Below are positions 10,119 through 22,175 of a stretch of 64,000 nucleotides of DNA, piece after piece. The translations under genes were made by a program, and so were the position numbers. Location: contig JBBMOL010000244.1 of the NCBI GenBank assembly GCA_037954665.1, positions 372,001 to 436,000 on the forward strand, in the 5' to 3' direction. Numbering within the stretch: the stretch's first letter is position 1; every line of letters begins with the position of its first letter. This DNA is from Laguncularia racemosa. Its lineage: Eukaryota; Streptophyta; Magnoliopsida; Myrtales; Combretaceae. The notes under the pieces are model-generated. The model saw only the letters and a program-made list of their open reading frames with translations. It did not search any database and had not been told where the DNA came from.

Positions 10119-11055
10119 GACCGTTAGTTGCCCTAGAACAGGTTACGAATTTTTTTATTGGCTCTGACTCTCATAACTACAAAGGAAAAGAAGATTCTAT
10201 CGATTCCAAAGGAGATTGAAGACCCACGAAGAAGAAGGTTCTATCTTTAAGGGTTGTGACTATGAATTTTATTTATTCTTCCAGTAATTGTATTTCTTTT
10301 GTCCAATTAATGGAGGAGTAGACTCTAAATCTAGATTTTATTCAAAACTTCTCTGTCATGTGATGAAGATTTGGCTTTTAATGCGAAGTTGTTGGCTTTC
10401 TTATGATTAATTGCAAGCCCTTCAATTGTTCCTTAGATTCATAGATTCGGAATATGAATTTATGCATGATATCATATTAGTTAATTGAGAAATTGCTCTT
10501 GTGATTAGATTTAATGCAATTAATGAGATTCGATTGTTCTTCTAGAGATAGGAAACAAGAGTCTTCTGTTTACATCGATTATTTTAATGCGAATTCATGT
10601 GCTTTATGCAATTCTAGGTTGCTATTAACTAAGGAGAGATCCTATTCAATAAACCTAGGATTAAATAGGTTAATATACTTGAGAAAGTAGTTAACTTGAC
10701 TAGAGAATTCGACAGTATAAGAAGTCAATTACGCCAATCTTCATAAATCTAATGAATTACATGATAGAGAAGGAGTAGAATAAGATCTAGGTTGCTTTTG
10801 TTAATTGATAAATCTTCTGAGCCATTGTTGTTAGTGAGTTATTAGTTTTAAGATTAGAGCAATTAAGTTTCAACCAACATATTTAAGCGTCGGTTAGATA
10901 ATAGGAACGGAGTTAGTACTAGTAGTTGGTATCTCTGAGGGACGACCTTGTGCTTACTCGCTATATTACGCTACGATAGGTGCGCTTGCCTATTGCTTCG
11001 TAGTAAGATTAAGAACAAGAATTCAATTTATTAAAACTACGATTGGCAATGATCA

Positions 11056-11579
11056 TGGGCCAACCATTAGAAGACCATGAGGATCGGTGACATATAGATG
11101 AGTTAGAAAAAGAGAAAACAACTTTAGTGGAACGGGTTAAGACAAGAGAGACCTCAGTGGATAATGGGTCATTATTTGTGTTGCAGATGAGATACATCCT
11201 AGAAATGGAGGAGAGAAAACATTCACCCCCTATGGTATTTCTGATATTGGGATTCTGCAGTGATACTTCTTCAGGTGGCTTGCTAGGAGGAAATAGAGTC
11301 TCTACTACATTTGGTCTGTTAGATTTGAGGACAAATCTTTTTGAGGCCCAAGGAGATGATAGGAATCAAAATCCGTCAAGACCTATCATTAGGGCAAGAG
11401 TCAAAGGATTTCAAATTTTGGCGATGAGGGCCCATTTTGAGCAAATCAACCCCGGAATTATTTATAAATTAACCTCTTTTCTATTATTTTTTTTATTGAG
11501 TTTTCCAACAGGTACACTTATTTGGTTTTATAGGGCGATGGACAAACTCACTCAGACTCAGCTTATGGGTTATCCATGA
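11056..11579 (+). pseudogene. N1: C-terminal pol remnant of a non-autonomous Ty3/gypsy family
   Basis: The Athila insertion cuts this copy on its left. Open from 11127 to 11579. The stretch LQMRYILEMEERKHSPPMV is followed after about 35 residues by LDLRTNLFEAQGDDRNQNPS and IIRARVKGFQ. The second block is the acidic, ITRARAK-type C-terminus of Ty3/gypsy pol; the first comes from the region after protease. RT, RNase H and integrase, about 900 residues in autonomous relatives, are missing between them. N5 (53750-54070) shows the same junction, so the deletion is older than either copy. Confidence 0.7.
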
Positions 11580-11595
11580 ACCGACCTAAATCGGT

Positions 11596-12537
11596 GATGA
11601 GTTGGGCCGATGAATCCTATGGAAGAGCTAGCATGATGAAGACTATTTTCTTTTATTTTGTAATTGTTATTTGGACCATTTTATGTTGTAATTTTCTTTT
11701 GGAACACTTTCATTTGTTTGTAATTGTCTTTAGGACCGGCCACCCTAAAAGTGGCATAGTTGTAATTTTATAGACTTTTTAACTCTAAAGGGAGCTAGTA
11801 TAAATACTTGCTTAAAGTAGGGTTTGAGGAGGCCATTTTTCAGATTTGAACATACACTTTTCGTGAGGATTAGGGTTCTTCCTAATTGTCATTAGACTTT
11901 TATCAATTTCAATCCCAAGAGTTGAAATTGTGGCGAGTGCAACACTTGAAATTGTGAGTAATACCAATTTCATTTTGTTGTGATTTCTTTTCTTCTCTAG
12001 TGTATAATATCTAGGGGTGAATTGAGATAGTTCTTGGTCAAATTTAGTTAAGATTTTCTTCGAGATATATTGAGTTTGTTGAGTTAATTATCATAGTGTT
12101 ATTCATCAGCATTTGCCTATCATTGTTCACGTGGAATGCCTTGTTCTAAAGAGGGGAATCACAGTTTTATTTTTGCTGCTTAATCTTGAAATTCACGTGA
12201 TGATTCAAGCTTGATTAGTATATATTGAGAATTTGATTCTTTGTAATTGGATTAGTTCATTGTTTATTGATTCTGGATCCATTTACACCCTTTGGAATCA
12301 CGCAAATTCTTTAATTGTTGAACTGGCATTAGGGATTGCATTTAGGCTTGGATTTTACTCCATTTGATTGTGTTTAAATCCCATTTAGGCACATTATCTT
12401 TTGGTATTAGAGCATCATCATACTTGGATTCATAAATATTAAGGAATTGTGCAATTGTTGAACTAGTTTCATTGACATTGTCTAATTGTCTTTCAAATTG
12501 GTTTTGTATGTGGTTAATCTTGGTTTTAGGCACATCA
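11596..12537 (+). repeat. N1 LTR
   Basis: Shares with N2 the blocks AGGACCGGCCACCCTAAA, GGCATAGTTGTAATTTT and AGTATAAATACTTGCTT (TATAAATA at 11799-11806), and ends GGCACATCA at 12537. The start is set at TGATGAG by analogy with N3; it may be off by some bases. Confidence 0.65.
12402..12414 (+). other. tRNA-iMet primer-site-like motif inside N1 LTR
   Basis: TGGTATTAGAGCA differs at one position from the initiator-Met primer site TGGTATCAGAGC. It lies about 120 bp before the LTR end as judged from GGCACATCA. N2 (near 13736), N4 (50939-50951) and N5 (54758-54770) have the same internal motif. Confidence 0.55.
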
Positions 12538-12889
12538 GAATTCAAATGATTCCCTTTTTTCTACACAAGCTCAAATCCAGAAATTGTAGACTTCCACTTC
12601 CAAAATACACAAGGAAGACACATGGCACACTCTACAAGTTAATTCAAATTATGGAATTCCAATGATGGAATTCAAATTCAAATAACTTTCCCTTCTTCCA
12701 CACACAAGGAGCTCATGGTAAGGTGATGAGAATCTTTCCAACGACCTAGATGGATACAGAACTTGATTTGGATGATGATCAAAATCACTCATATTTACAC
12801 TTATTTTTCTTTATCTAATAAATATTTGAGTGATAATCTTGTAGGTACAATGATATTTTCTTCACGGGATGCCAAATGACTCTCATTAT
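12538..12889 (+). other. Short interval between N1 and N2 LTRs
   Basis: 352 bp with no coding sequence. Its end (12843-12889) contains the sequence seen before every N-family 3' LTR (GTAGGTACAATGAT, then CACGGGATG). N1 LTR, this interval and N2 LTR together look like a TRIM-like unit of 2.4 kb, or the scar of a deletion. Confidence 0.5.
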
Positions 12890-13130
12890 TGATCACTTAG
12901 GGACATCATCAGATTCTCATCCAATGGCCTGCTGTGATCAACATCGCTCTGATGCATTAGCTCTTTGTGGATTATTATTATTTTGTATTTTTAATTATTT
13001 CTTTGGACTATTTATGTGTAAGCTTTTGGGACACTTTTATTTTATTGTAATTGTGTTTTTAGGACCGGCCACCCTAAAGTGGCATAGTTGTAATTTTGTG
13101 GACATTTTAACCCTAAAGGGAGCAAGTATA

Positions 13131-13150
13131 AATACTTGCTTAAGTAGGGT
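13131..13150 (+). promoter_or_regulatory. Palindromic TATA box of N2 LTR
   Basis: AGCAAGTATAAATACTTGCT: the arms AGCAAGTA and TACTTGCT are exact reverse complements, with the TATA core forming the centre. The same 20 bases stand in N3 (16551-16570, minus) and N4 (51295-51314, minus). N5 (54390-54409) keeps the arms but has lost the TATA core. Confidence 0.75.
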
Positions 13151-13793
13151 TTTGAGGGAGTTGAAATTTGCAGCATACACTTTTCGTGTGAGGGATTAAG
13201 GTTCTTAATTTCATTGGCTTTTATCAATTTCAATCCAAAAATTGGAATTGTGGCGAATTGCAATATAGAGAATTGTGACTAATATCTATTCCTTACATTG
13301 TGTTTTTCCTTTTCATCACTAGTGAGTCATATTTAGGGTTGATTAGGATGGTTCTTTGATCTAAAATTGGCATCAATTGTATCCTCTTTTGTCATTATAT
13401 ATCATTGATTGGTTTTTGTCACTTGTTATTGCAATCAATTTCACTATACATTGTTTTGCATAGAAGGGCCTTGTTGTGAAGGAGGGTCACGGTTTTTGTT
13501 TTGATTGTTGATGAATGGAAATTCTCTTGGAATTTAAAGTTAATTTAGTGATTCAATTGAGAATTTCATCATTGTAATTTTATTTCCTTGAAGTTTAGCA
13601 TTTCGGATCAACTTACACAATTAGGGTTATGCATTATTTGTTACCCTTTTGAATCGGATTTGATCTCATCCTTTAAGGATTGTAATTTGGTTCATTTGCA
13701 TGCACTTAAACCCCCTTTTAAGCATACCATCATTTGGTATCATAGCTGATCACATTTGGATATTTAAGATTGAACACATCAACATTTGAAGAA

Positions 13794-13939
13794 TTGGTTC
13801 ATAAACATTGAGGATTAGTGCAATTGTTGAACTAGTTGATTAACATTTTCTAATTGTCATGCAATCTTGGTTCATAAACATTGAGGATTAGTGCAATTGT
13901 TGAACTAGTTGATTAAGATTTTCTAATTGTCATGCAATC
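13794..13939 (+). repeat. Direct duplication of 73 bp in N2
   Basis: The unit beginning TTGGTTCATAAACATTGAGG starts at 13794 and again at 13867, with very few differences. It also matches the corresponding N1 stretch near 12420-12500, present there once. It lies between the internal primer-site-like motif and the LTR end. Confidence 0.85.
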
Positions 13940-13978
13940 TTAGTTTTTGTGTGCTTATGCTTGGTTTTAAGCACATCA

Positions 13979-14181
13979 CAAGGTATTGATCACTAAAGAC
14001 CAAATATGAAATTCTACTCCCAATTTCGCAACAAGAAGTATTCCACGGCACAATTCACACATAACTACTTCAACTCCTCTTCAATCAACAAGAAGTACGA
14101 AATGGAAGAATAAGAACCCTAATTCCCTAAATCAACAATCACAAAATCCCTTCTCAAAAAACCAATGCTTTGATACCAAAA
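13979..14181 (-). other. N3 leader and primer binding site
   Basis: Read on the minus strand: TGGTATCAAAGCA (14166-14178) is an initiator-Met primer site with one mismatch, three bases after the LTR end. The following leader resembles the N5 leader at 52103 onward (GGGAATTAGGGTTCTT against the GATTTAGGATTCTTG stretch). The leader meets the N2 LTR end at about 13979, where the two copies are joined facing each other. Confidence 0.6.
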
Positions 14182-14376
14182 TGATGATGTGCCTACAATT
14201 TGATTGCAAAAACACCAAACTAATTCCACAAAATGTGTGACACCAACAAGTACTTAAACCCTAAAGTTCAAATGATATTCATGTAATTTACAATGACAAT
14301 CAATTGCATTTCCGAAATAAAAACAAATGAACAACACAATAGAGTCTAATTTTCAACTAAAACGGCATAAACCTTA

Positions 14377-16291
14377 GGTACCGTTTGGTTACTGGTACTG
14401 GACAGAACAAGAGTACTGGACAGTACTAAGAAAAAAGGACTGGACAAAAAATATTTTTGTACCACGTTTGGTTTGTTTAGTACTGGACAAGGATTTTTGT
14501 GCTGTCTAGTGTTTAGATTGCAAAGTACTGGATTGGACATAGTAAATTTGATAGTTTTGCCCTTTCTAATTACTAGAGAAGGCTTTTGTGATGTGCAGTG
14601 TTTGAAATTACAAAGTACTGGACTAGACAGAGTAAAATTGACAATTTTTCCCTTTTATTTATATCATAGTTATTTATATATATTTTATATTATTATAAAA
14701 AAATGATTTGAAGGTTTAATATATTATATTAAATATTATAGGGAAAAGAATTATGTTATATTTAATGAAATAATACGTTATTTATGATTTTGAATATGTC
14801 ACTGAAGACATGAAACACTTTTACACTGAAACATCCACATATCCATCAACCACTTTGAACAAGTCATTTAGATCGACAAAATTACTAAATCCATCTACAA
14901 ATTAGATCGATTATATTAGAACATCAATCACTTTTATATTTCATAAGGACAAGGCATAAATGACATAGATAAGATAATAATCATACGTTTCCAGAGTCAA
15001 AGTAGTTTCTATGATTATGACCTACCAACTATATCTGATAGAAAACCTGCCAACTCTATTGCAGGAGATTCATGAGGTTACAACTTCTACAAAATATGAA
15101 AACCGGTTTAACCATACAAGATACTTTTCGAGTCTAATTTTTTGTTTTCCCATTCCTAATCCGATCTATACTAGACTCTATGCTCATCTAATGTAGATCC
15201 TCGACTTGAGTTAGGAATTTCGTTTTATTTTTGAAGTCGCTACCCAACTGTTGTTGGGAAAGATTGAATTAAGACTAATAGAGCAGATTAGTCCTAATTT
15301 GGACCACCAATCGTCGTGATTTCCTCTTCTCGTTTTTTTGTGAAAAGAGGAAAGGGGAAAACCGGAGTTTCTAAGTTCGGAGGCTAACCTATTAAAACCC
15401 TAAGGTTACCACCTAATCTCCTAAAATTTACTTTATCTCCAAATGTCTTTTATTTTATTTTTGTCGTCTTTTATTGTGTTTTTAAGTGAATTATGCTAGG
15501 AAAATGATTTTTATTCCTTTTTTAGGGTTGCACCAAATGGGTGCCTACGTACCTGCTATTCAGGATCAAACAAGTTGTAGTTCGCTTTTCTTGAAAAACT
15601 TTAGTGTGTTTGTGAATTTTAATTATGAAATTTCTTTTAATTAATGTTTTTACCATTTTAGGATTTTTCTAAAAAATCTAAACCTAGGCTTGATAATTTG
15701 ATTTTTTTGAAAATGATAATTTTAAGGAAAAACACCAATTTTGGATTTATTTAAGAAAATGATTTTTCTAAGTGATAAAAATTCATTTTTTTATTTTTCA
15801 ACTCATTTCTACTATTATAAATTTTTATTGATTTTTTACTTAATTTATTATGATTTTTATAATTTTTATTAACTTTTATTAATTTTCATAATTTTTATTA
15901 AATTTTTATAATTTTATTAAATTTTTATCGAAAAATTTTCTCCTAGATTTTTATCTATCCTATTTCAAAATCTAAATCTTTATTTTTATTTTTCTAATCT
16001 TTTTATTATTTTCTTTATGAATTTTCACATTTTTATCATTTATTATTATATTTACTATTTTTATTTTCTTTCAAGGTAAGTATGAAGGGCAAATTCGGAA
16101 TTTCAAAAAAATTACATTTAGTCCAGTACGTAATTTTTAGTACCGAATTACATGCGGTACTAAAATTTCTGATTTTGTCCAGTACGTAATTGGTTTTTAG
16201 TCCAGTACTTCTATCATGTGTGACAACCAAACGAGGGACAAAAAATTTTGTCCAGTCCAATGCCGAATTTCAATGCCAATCAAACGCTACC
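14377..16291. mobile_element. Non-autonomous PIF/Harbinger (Tourist-like) DNA transposon, 1915 bp
   Basis: Terminal inverted repeats start GGTACCGTTTGGTT on the left and GGTAGCGTTTGATT on the right strand, flanked by TTA on both sides (14374-14376 and 16292-16294). A 3-bp TTA target duplication is typical of PIF/Harbinger. Subterminal GTACTGGAC motifs occur at least six times near the left end and as GTCCAGTAC at least three times near the right end, as expected for transposase binding sites. Two ~105 bp related segments lie at about 14470-14575 and 14576-14660. No transposase ORF is visible; the interior is very AT-rich. A piece at 15185-15620 (GAAGTCGCTACCC, GGGTGCCTACGTACC) may be a further insertion of unknown type. 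Confidence 0.82.
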
Positions 16292-16550
16292 TTAGATTAG
16301 AAAGGAATCCCTAATTGGCATGAAATATGAACAAAACAAGAACAAATCCAATTACTCACTAGATATGACACACTAGTCATAATTGGAATCAACTTAAGAA
16401 ATTTAATATTACTCACAAATTCTTAAGCCAATCTCGCCACAATTCTACACATAAAATTGATAAGAGATGAGATTTGCTAGCAAGGACTCTCATCACAACA
16501 AAGTGTTTGATTTTTTTCAAAATGTCAAAAGTCCCCTACAAACCCTAGTT

Positions 16551-16570
16551 AGCAAGTATTTATACTTGCT
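16551..16570 (-). promoter_or_regulatory. Palindromic TATA box of N3 LTR
   Basis: On the minus strand it reads the same 20 bases as the N2 copy at 13131-13150, with no change in arms or core. Confidence 0.75.
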
Positions 16571-16880
16571 CCAATTAGGGTTAAAATGTCCAAATAATTA
16601 CACATATGCCATTAAGTGGCCGGTTCCAATCAACAAAATACAAGTAAATCAAAATTCCCAAAAATGAGTAAAAGTGGCTAGCTCAATAATGAAAATACAA
16701 GTACAAAAGATGGTCTTCAAATAGCCGGTTCTTCAAGTCAATTGAGTTCATTGCAGACCATTGGATGTAAGTCCGATGATGTCCCCAATTTCATCATCAG
16801 TGCATGTTATTTGGCCATCCCGTAAAAACTGATCAATGTACCTGCTATAGTGAAAAAACCAAACATTATTAAGTAAAGAA

Positions 16881-17736
16881 ATTGAACATATGTGGATGTC
16901 TTGGATCATATATCCAAATTAAGTTCCCCTGCTACTAGGACCGCAGGGTAGATTCCCATCAGTATATTGTGATTTAAATGACATGTGCATGTGCTTATGG
17001 CATTCACATACTGGGTTTAAGCTCAATTCTTTTTCTTTTTCAATTGTAAGATTTTGGGAGTGAGTTTAATGTTAATGCATCGAGACATATAAATAAAATA
17101 GGTTATTATAGTTTACTTTTGATTAAAATCGATTATATTTTGAATTATTTAGAAAAATTTAGAGTTATGTCTATTATCAAATAAATAGAAAATGTTTCAG
17201 TGTGATATTTGAGAAATTGGTAAGTTATTTTATACTGTGGAGACAAAATAATTATGGTTTTAGGCAGATTAACAACTTTAGCGTGTTATTATTTAGTAAT
17301 GACACAGAGCAAGTTGTAATGTCTTAGGTTTCGGGGCATTACATAATATGTTTTTAATCTGACTTTAATTCTCCGATCTTTATCTCAAAATAACTTTAAT
17401 ATGTGTCCATTTCTTTAATCCTTCGATAAACAATATGAAATGTTTGAATGTGGTTATTATTAAGTGTATTAATTGTTGATAATCGTCATGTAAATGTTTT
17501 GTAATCTAGCCTTTAATATTCTTAAAGAAATGATTTACTTTCCTTTATGAATCGTACTTTGATCTTCCAACTAATCTAAACGAAACAAAAAACCCTATGA
17601 TATTTAAAACAAACTTTAGTGGAATGGAGCAAATATATTACCGAAATATATTTTACTAATGGAGATGGATCTTGAAAAACTTGTCCAACTTGTATATTCC
17701 GATCAAAACTTGACTACCAAATCCTTTGAAATAATG
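16881..17736. other. Probable decayed LTR fragment and unassigned sequence
   Basis: No genes. GCATGTGC near 16985 and CTGGGTTTAAGCTCA near 17012 recall Del/Tekay-type LTRs, and GTTTCGGGGCATTACA ends at about 17342 like a plant LTR 3' end. No partner LTR or target duplication was found. Confidence 0.35.
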
Positions 17737-19894
17737 TGTAATACCTTAGATCCTAGAATGCTTGTAAAGGCTTAGAAGCAACTATGAACTCCATAACCTA
17801 TAATAATTGCATACACATTTCAATAGAAATCTCCAAGTAAATATATATATGAGTAGTCTTACGAGTCTCAATCTATAACCACCAATACTACATTTGCAAG
17901 GATCCACTGGAGTTTTACAATAACAAATTTGACAAAACACATGAAACAAAACACCATTAACATCATTAATTACATCCAACAACAAGAGAATCACCTTTGT
18001 AGTATCTAACTAATCTAACATCCACTAACATCTTGATCATCAAAGTACCTAGTCATTATAATAACAAAAATTTCTTAACATCGCTTTCCAGATCTTGATA
18101 CATGTCCCCATTCATTTCATTATACATATCAAACTCATCTAACATACCTACAAGTAAAAAAGAATTCCCTAAGAAGAGGTAAGTTATTGCTCATTACGAG
18201 CATATGGATGCTCACACACACATGCCATGCAGTTACAAAATCATAAGCACACATGCAATACATGTATCACAAGCAATCGGTTAATTATCTTTGGTTTAAG
18301 CATGAAATATAACACAGTCGTAGCATTCCAAGACTTAAGGTGACACATGACCTCAATCACAAATATATATATAATATATACATATATGATGTAGGTACTT
18401 TCTAATGTCCATGAGTCCATAGGTTACTTAATTCCATTTAGATCATTTTGATGCATAATTTCTCTAAGGACAACATTACACATTGATAATCGGGATATTA
18501 CCCCAAGATCACTAGTACTCCCTATCTCTCGGGCCTTAACTACACACAAGGAGCAATCAATTATAAGACATATATGCTTTAAGTTCATTTTGGTTCTACC
18601 CTAACAAGCACAACCAGCAAACATGGTATACACATATCTAAAATGGTAGGCTAAACTAGATTTTGATTTGCTCTAAACTTGTTTCTTGATAAAAAGTCAT
18701 AAATGTAAAAGGTTTAGTAAAATACCCAAGTTATCTTTTATATATATATATATATTTATGTTGTCTAATTTCCTTTACTCCTTAATCTTATCTGACTCTA
18801 GCTCCTTTAAGAGAACTCTTGGCTTGTATTTATTAAAATTGTTCACTTTTTGTAGAAGGTTTAGAAATTGGTAGTTTAATATGCAATAGATATTTTAGTA
18901 TAAACTAGATTTTGATTCATCAATTTAAATGTATTTAATGATAAAAGGTGTTTAGAATAGTTGAAATCCTTCTTAACATAAAAAAAAAAAAAGAGTACAA
19001 GTGAAATTTAGAAAACTATCATAAAATGTTCAGAATATTTCAAACAGAAAATAGGTTTCTTGCTCTTGGCAAGAGGTGCTCCTGACCTTTTTAAAAAGGT
19101 CTAACCCTTTTTATGAAAAACTATTCTATGCACATTCTGTGTTCTTAAAAACCCTTGAATGCTTTGGACCTTTTTGAAATGGTTTGGAGCTTTCTTCTTG
19201 AACTATAGAATATGCCATTTGACATATGCAAAATCACCCATAACTTAATCCCAATTCACAAAATATAACTACAATCATCATTCCAACCCTTATAAACCTC
19301 TTAATCTTCGTATGCTCCACCTTCTTCCTACAATCATCTTGCCAACCCTTATAGACCTCTTAATCTTCATATACTCCACCTTTTTCAATCATGGATTCTC
19401 ACTTTCAACTCTATTGTAGATTTCCAAATCACAACCTTAATAAAAAAGAAAAAACAAATCTTTACAATATAAATGAATTAAGCAACAGAATTTCGTCAAA
19501 TTTAATGGAAAAAACTTACTTGAGATTACAAAAACTTCTTCCAAAAAGCATACTTCTATTATCTTCACAAAAAACACATCATAACTCTAGTTCTATATTT
19601 AAAATTCCACCTTTATCAATTCAACATGTTCTAAACTTGAAAGAATGTGAAAGATTCAATATTCATCTCGGTTTACAAAGTTAGAGGAGAAACTGCTAAA
19701 GAGGAAGAAGATATGAAGGAAGGAGAAAAAGAAAAGAAAGGAAAAGGGGGAAATGTATTCTGATGGAGGTGGTGAGAAGGTTTGAAATGGAACAAAAGTA
19801 CAAGACTGCCTCTAGTCTTAAGATGTAATACCAAAACCACCCTTACATATGAAATGAATTATTATTATTTTTTTAATAATTTCTAGGTATTACA
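17737..19894. mobile_element. Candidate solo LTR or TIR-ended element (2158 bp)
   Basis: Left end TGTAATACCTTAGA and right end TCTAGGTATTACA are inverted relative to each other and give TG...CA termini. Inside are a TA microsatellite (18738-18756) and no coding sequence. The flanking 5-mers (TAATG and TAACA) match at only three of five positions, so a target duplication is not secure. Confidence 0.35.
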
Positions 19895-22157
19895 TAACAC
19901 GCTATGCTATTTTTGATTTTCGTTAACCAAATTTCGATAGATGATTTTGACCAGACAAATTTTGCATTGGTTTTGATAGTATAATCCAATTTCTTCCTTT
20001 ACTTATGTTCCTTCTAACCCACTAAATTCCTATACTGTACTAGGCTCTGATAGCTTTTATTGAATTTATTTCAATTCTATATTCCTTTAACTCTAAATAT
20101 TATTTTTTATTCTTTTCATAAATTCACATTCTTACTTGTTTCCAAAACATCTTTCATACTATCCATATATTTGTCCTAAGCTTATGATAAAACTTTATTA
20201 ATGAAAAACTATTTCCTATATACAATTTATATACTTAAATAAAAATGTTAGAAATAACATAATCCCTTTTGTTATCACTAAAACTATTATTCAAAGATTT
20301 TAACACTTGTAAGCTATTTACTCCGCAACAATGATAGATTAATCCCCATTTGCAATTACAAATTGTATATTATGCAGCTTTTTCCTTTGCTAGGGCAATT
20401 TTTGAGGACATGTGGGAGTACTTAAGGCTATTTAATGCTTTAAATTCCTCATTTATGAGCTTTAGTTTAGCTATTACCTAGAACATTTTAGAACCCTCAA
20501 TTTGCTTATCCATATATTTGTGACAATTGATAAGAAATCAAAATCTTCAACCAAAGAGTCAAACAATCTAAATGGAATTTGTTTTGAAGAGATGCCATAG
20601 GCAATGTTTACAATACTCAATGAATAGTTTGATAAAATTAGAGATGGGAATTTTCTTTCATCTAGTAAAATTTGTTAACCAATTTTAATTTACCAAGATC
20701 CTATAAAGCTTAGATAGGATAGAATTATTCATTTGTTTGCTTGACCAAGAAAAAAAACCACCAACAAAGTGAAGTTCCTCTGACTCTAAATCATGCAAGA
20801 AGTTATAAAATCAATTAGTGTAAGCATAACATTTCCTTTAGTAATATTAAAATCACCAAGCAACAATAGGGCTCATCATGCAACACAAGGTTCAAAGCTG
20901 AGAGCTCCCTCCATACTGTAAGAATTTTTATGTCATGAGACATTTAGAAATTTTGTGAATGTCACCCAACCTATATGTTTCAGCAATATTTATTAAGCAT
21001 TACGTATATAAATTATTAATGACATTTACGTCAAATTTAAAAGATACAAATTTAAAATTTGATTTGGGATTTTTTTTAACGTAAACATCACAAAAAATAA
21101 AAAAATAAATAACTCATAGATTTTCATCACACTCTTTAAAATTTAAGACTTACAAATGGCTAGGATGAGATGAAACGGAGCAAACTTTGTTGTGTAGCTA
21201 TTGTAAATCCTTATTTTATTTTACCATCTTGGTTTAAATTCGAGTTATATGATTGAACAAAAGTAATATTTTTCTTAAATAAAAAATATTTCATCCACTA
21301 ACAAATATAAAATTGATTTCTCATTTCTTGTTTCAAAATTTATTGCCCAATTATAGTGCATCTTACTTAAAACACATGACATGAACCCCTTCCCCACTCA
21401 CACTTAAAAAATGTAGTCCTTAATTTTTGAAAAATATCCTAACGCCATATACTTATCTTGCCTACTCCTAAAAAATTGCCGCTTAATTTTCACTCATAAA
21501 CTTTTCAATATATCACTATCAAAACACCACCCTCTCTTCTCTCTCTCTTCCCGTGCTCGTAACCTCCCTCTCACTAGAGTAATAGGAAATGAACAATCCC
21601 AGCAGGTGCTTCCTTCCTTCTCCCTTTATCTCTCTCTATATCTATAATATGTAGAGGTAATAGCCAACATTATTTAGTGGGAATATGTAGTAGTTTTTGT
21701 TGATTGTTTATTTTGTCATAGATTATTATTCATGCTAATCTGGAATGCCATTAAATAGTAATCAGTAATAATCAAATTGCTCTTCTTTATGCTTCCTCCT
21801 TTGATTCTCACGTGCACTCCCTCTTAATCTTTCGCTTAATCTAAACCCAATGGAAAATTTCTTCTAATTTATATCCAATCATGAAAATACATCAAAACCC
21901 ATCAATTTCATATTACTTTTTAGGGGTGGTTATGTTTCAAATTATAGCTTTAAAGTGATTATTTATGCCTTTCCTTAATCTGTTTTTCATTTCATTATTT
22001 TGGCTGGGGTTTTAGATTGTCAATAGTCTAGCGTAAAACCAATCTCTACGTCACTCTCATCTCATTTTCCTTAATCTCACTACGCTTTCAAAGGTTTTCG
22101 AACAGGCATAATCTTGACTTCAATTTAAGGTTTAATTATTCAAATCAAGGATGTATA
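19895..22157. other. Intergenic sequence, no supported gene
   Basis: AT-rich, no protein-like ORF. At 21530-21600 a CT-rich stretch is followed by ATGAACAATCCCAGCAG and GT, which looks like a plant 5' UTR with a very short first exon, but no downstream exon can be supported. The chromovirus starts at 22163. Confidence 0.4.
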
Positions 22158-22162
22158 GTTTG
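22158..22162. repeat. Target-site duplication GTTTG, left copy
   Basis: GTTTG directly before the TGATGGAG start of the 5' LTR; the identical 5-mer follows the 3' LTR at 29803-29807. It marks the insertion site of the chromovirus. Confidence 0.95.
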
Positions 22163-22175
22163 TGATGGAGATACA

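Larger units (their letters stand above)
1..11055 (+). mobile_element. Athila-lineage Ty3/gypsy LTR retrotransposon, 5' end cut by window edge
   Basis: The order is LTR, tRNA-Asp primer site, gag, protease, RT-RNase H, integrase, long 3' non-coding region, polypurine tract, LTR, as in plant Athila elements. The gag motif around DDAIRLRLFPFSLKDKAKQW and the RT style (VCMDDFSVFG) are Athila-like. The coding part lies in one frame apart from a single shift near 4000, and is broken by about a dozen stops. The two LTRs differ at roughly 2% of sites by eye, so insertion was fairly recent. The element inserted into a copy of the N family: 11056 onward is N-family pol sequence. The first ~488 bp of the 5' LTR and the left target duplication lie outside the window. 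Confidence 0.93.
9623..11055 (+). repeat. 3' LTR of the Athila element (1433 bp)
   Basis: Begins TGATAAGTCGC after the polypurine tract and ends GATCA. Positions 10111-11055 match the 5' LTR at 1-944. U3 (9623-10110) carries the palindromic CACG/CGTG repeats; TATAAATA at 10111-10118 marks the promoter. N-family pol sequence starts at 11056. Confidence 0.93.
12890..13978 (+). repeat. N2 LTR
   Basis: Homologous to the N1 LTR over most of its length. It begins near TGATCACTTAGGGACATCATC and ends AAGCACATCA at 13978. A primer-site-like TTGGTATCATAGC is embedded at about 13735. It is longer than N4 and N5 (668-669 bp) partly because of a 73-bp duplication near its end. Confidence 0.65.
14182..16799 (-). 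repeat. N3 LTR (minus strand), split by a Harbinger-like element
   Basis: On the minus strand it starts TGATGATGAAATTGGGG at 16799 and ends GCACATCATCA at 14182. Without the 1915 bp insert and its TTA duplication it is about 700 bp, close to N4 and N5. GGCCGGTT, the palindromic TATA box and the CTCGCCACAATT stretch match the other copies. Sequence before the LTR (16800-16880) matches the pre-LTR segment of N1, N2, N4 and N5. Confidence 0.7.
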
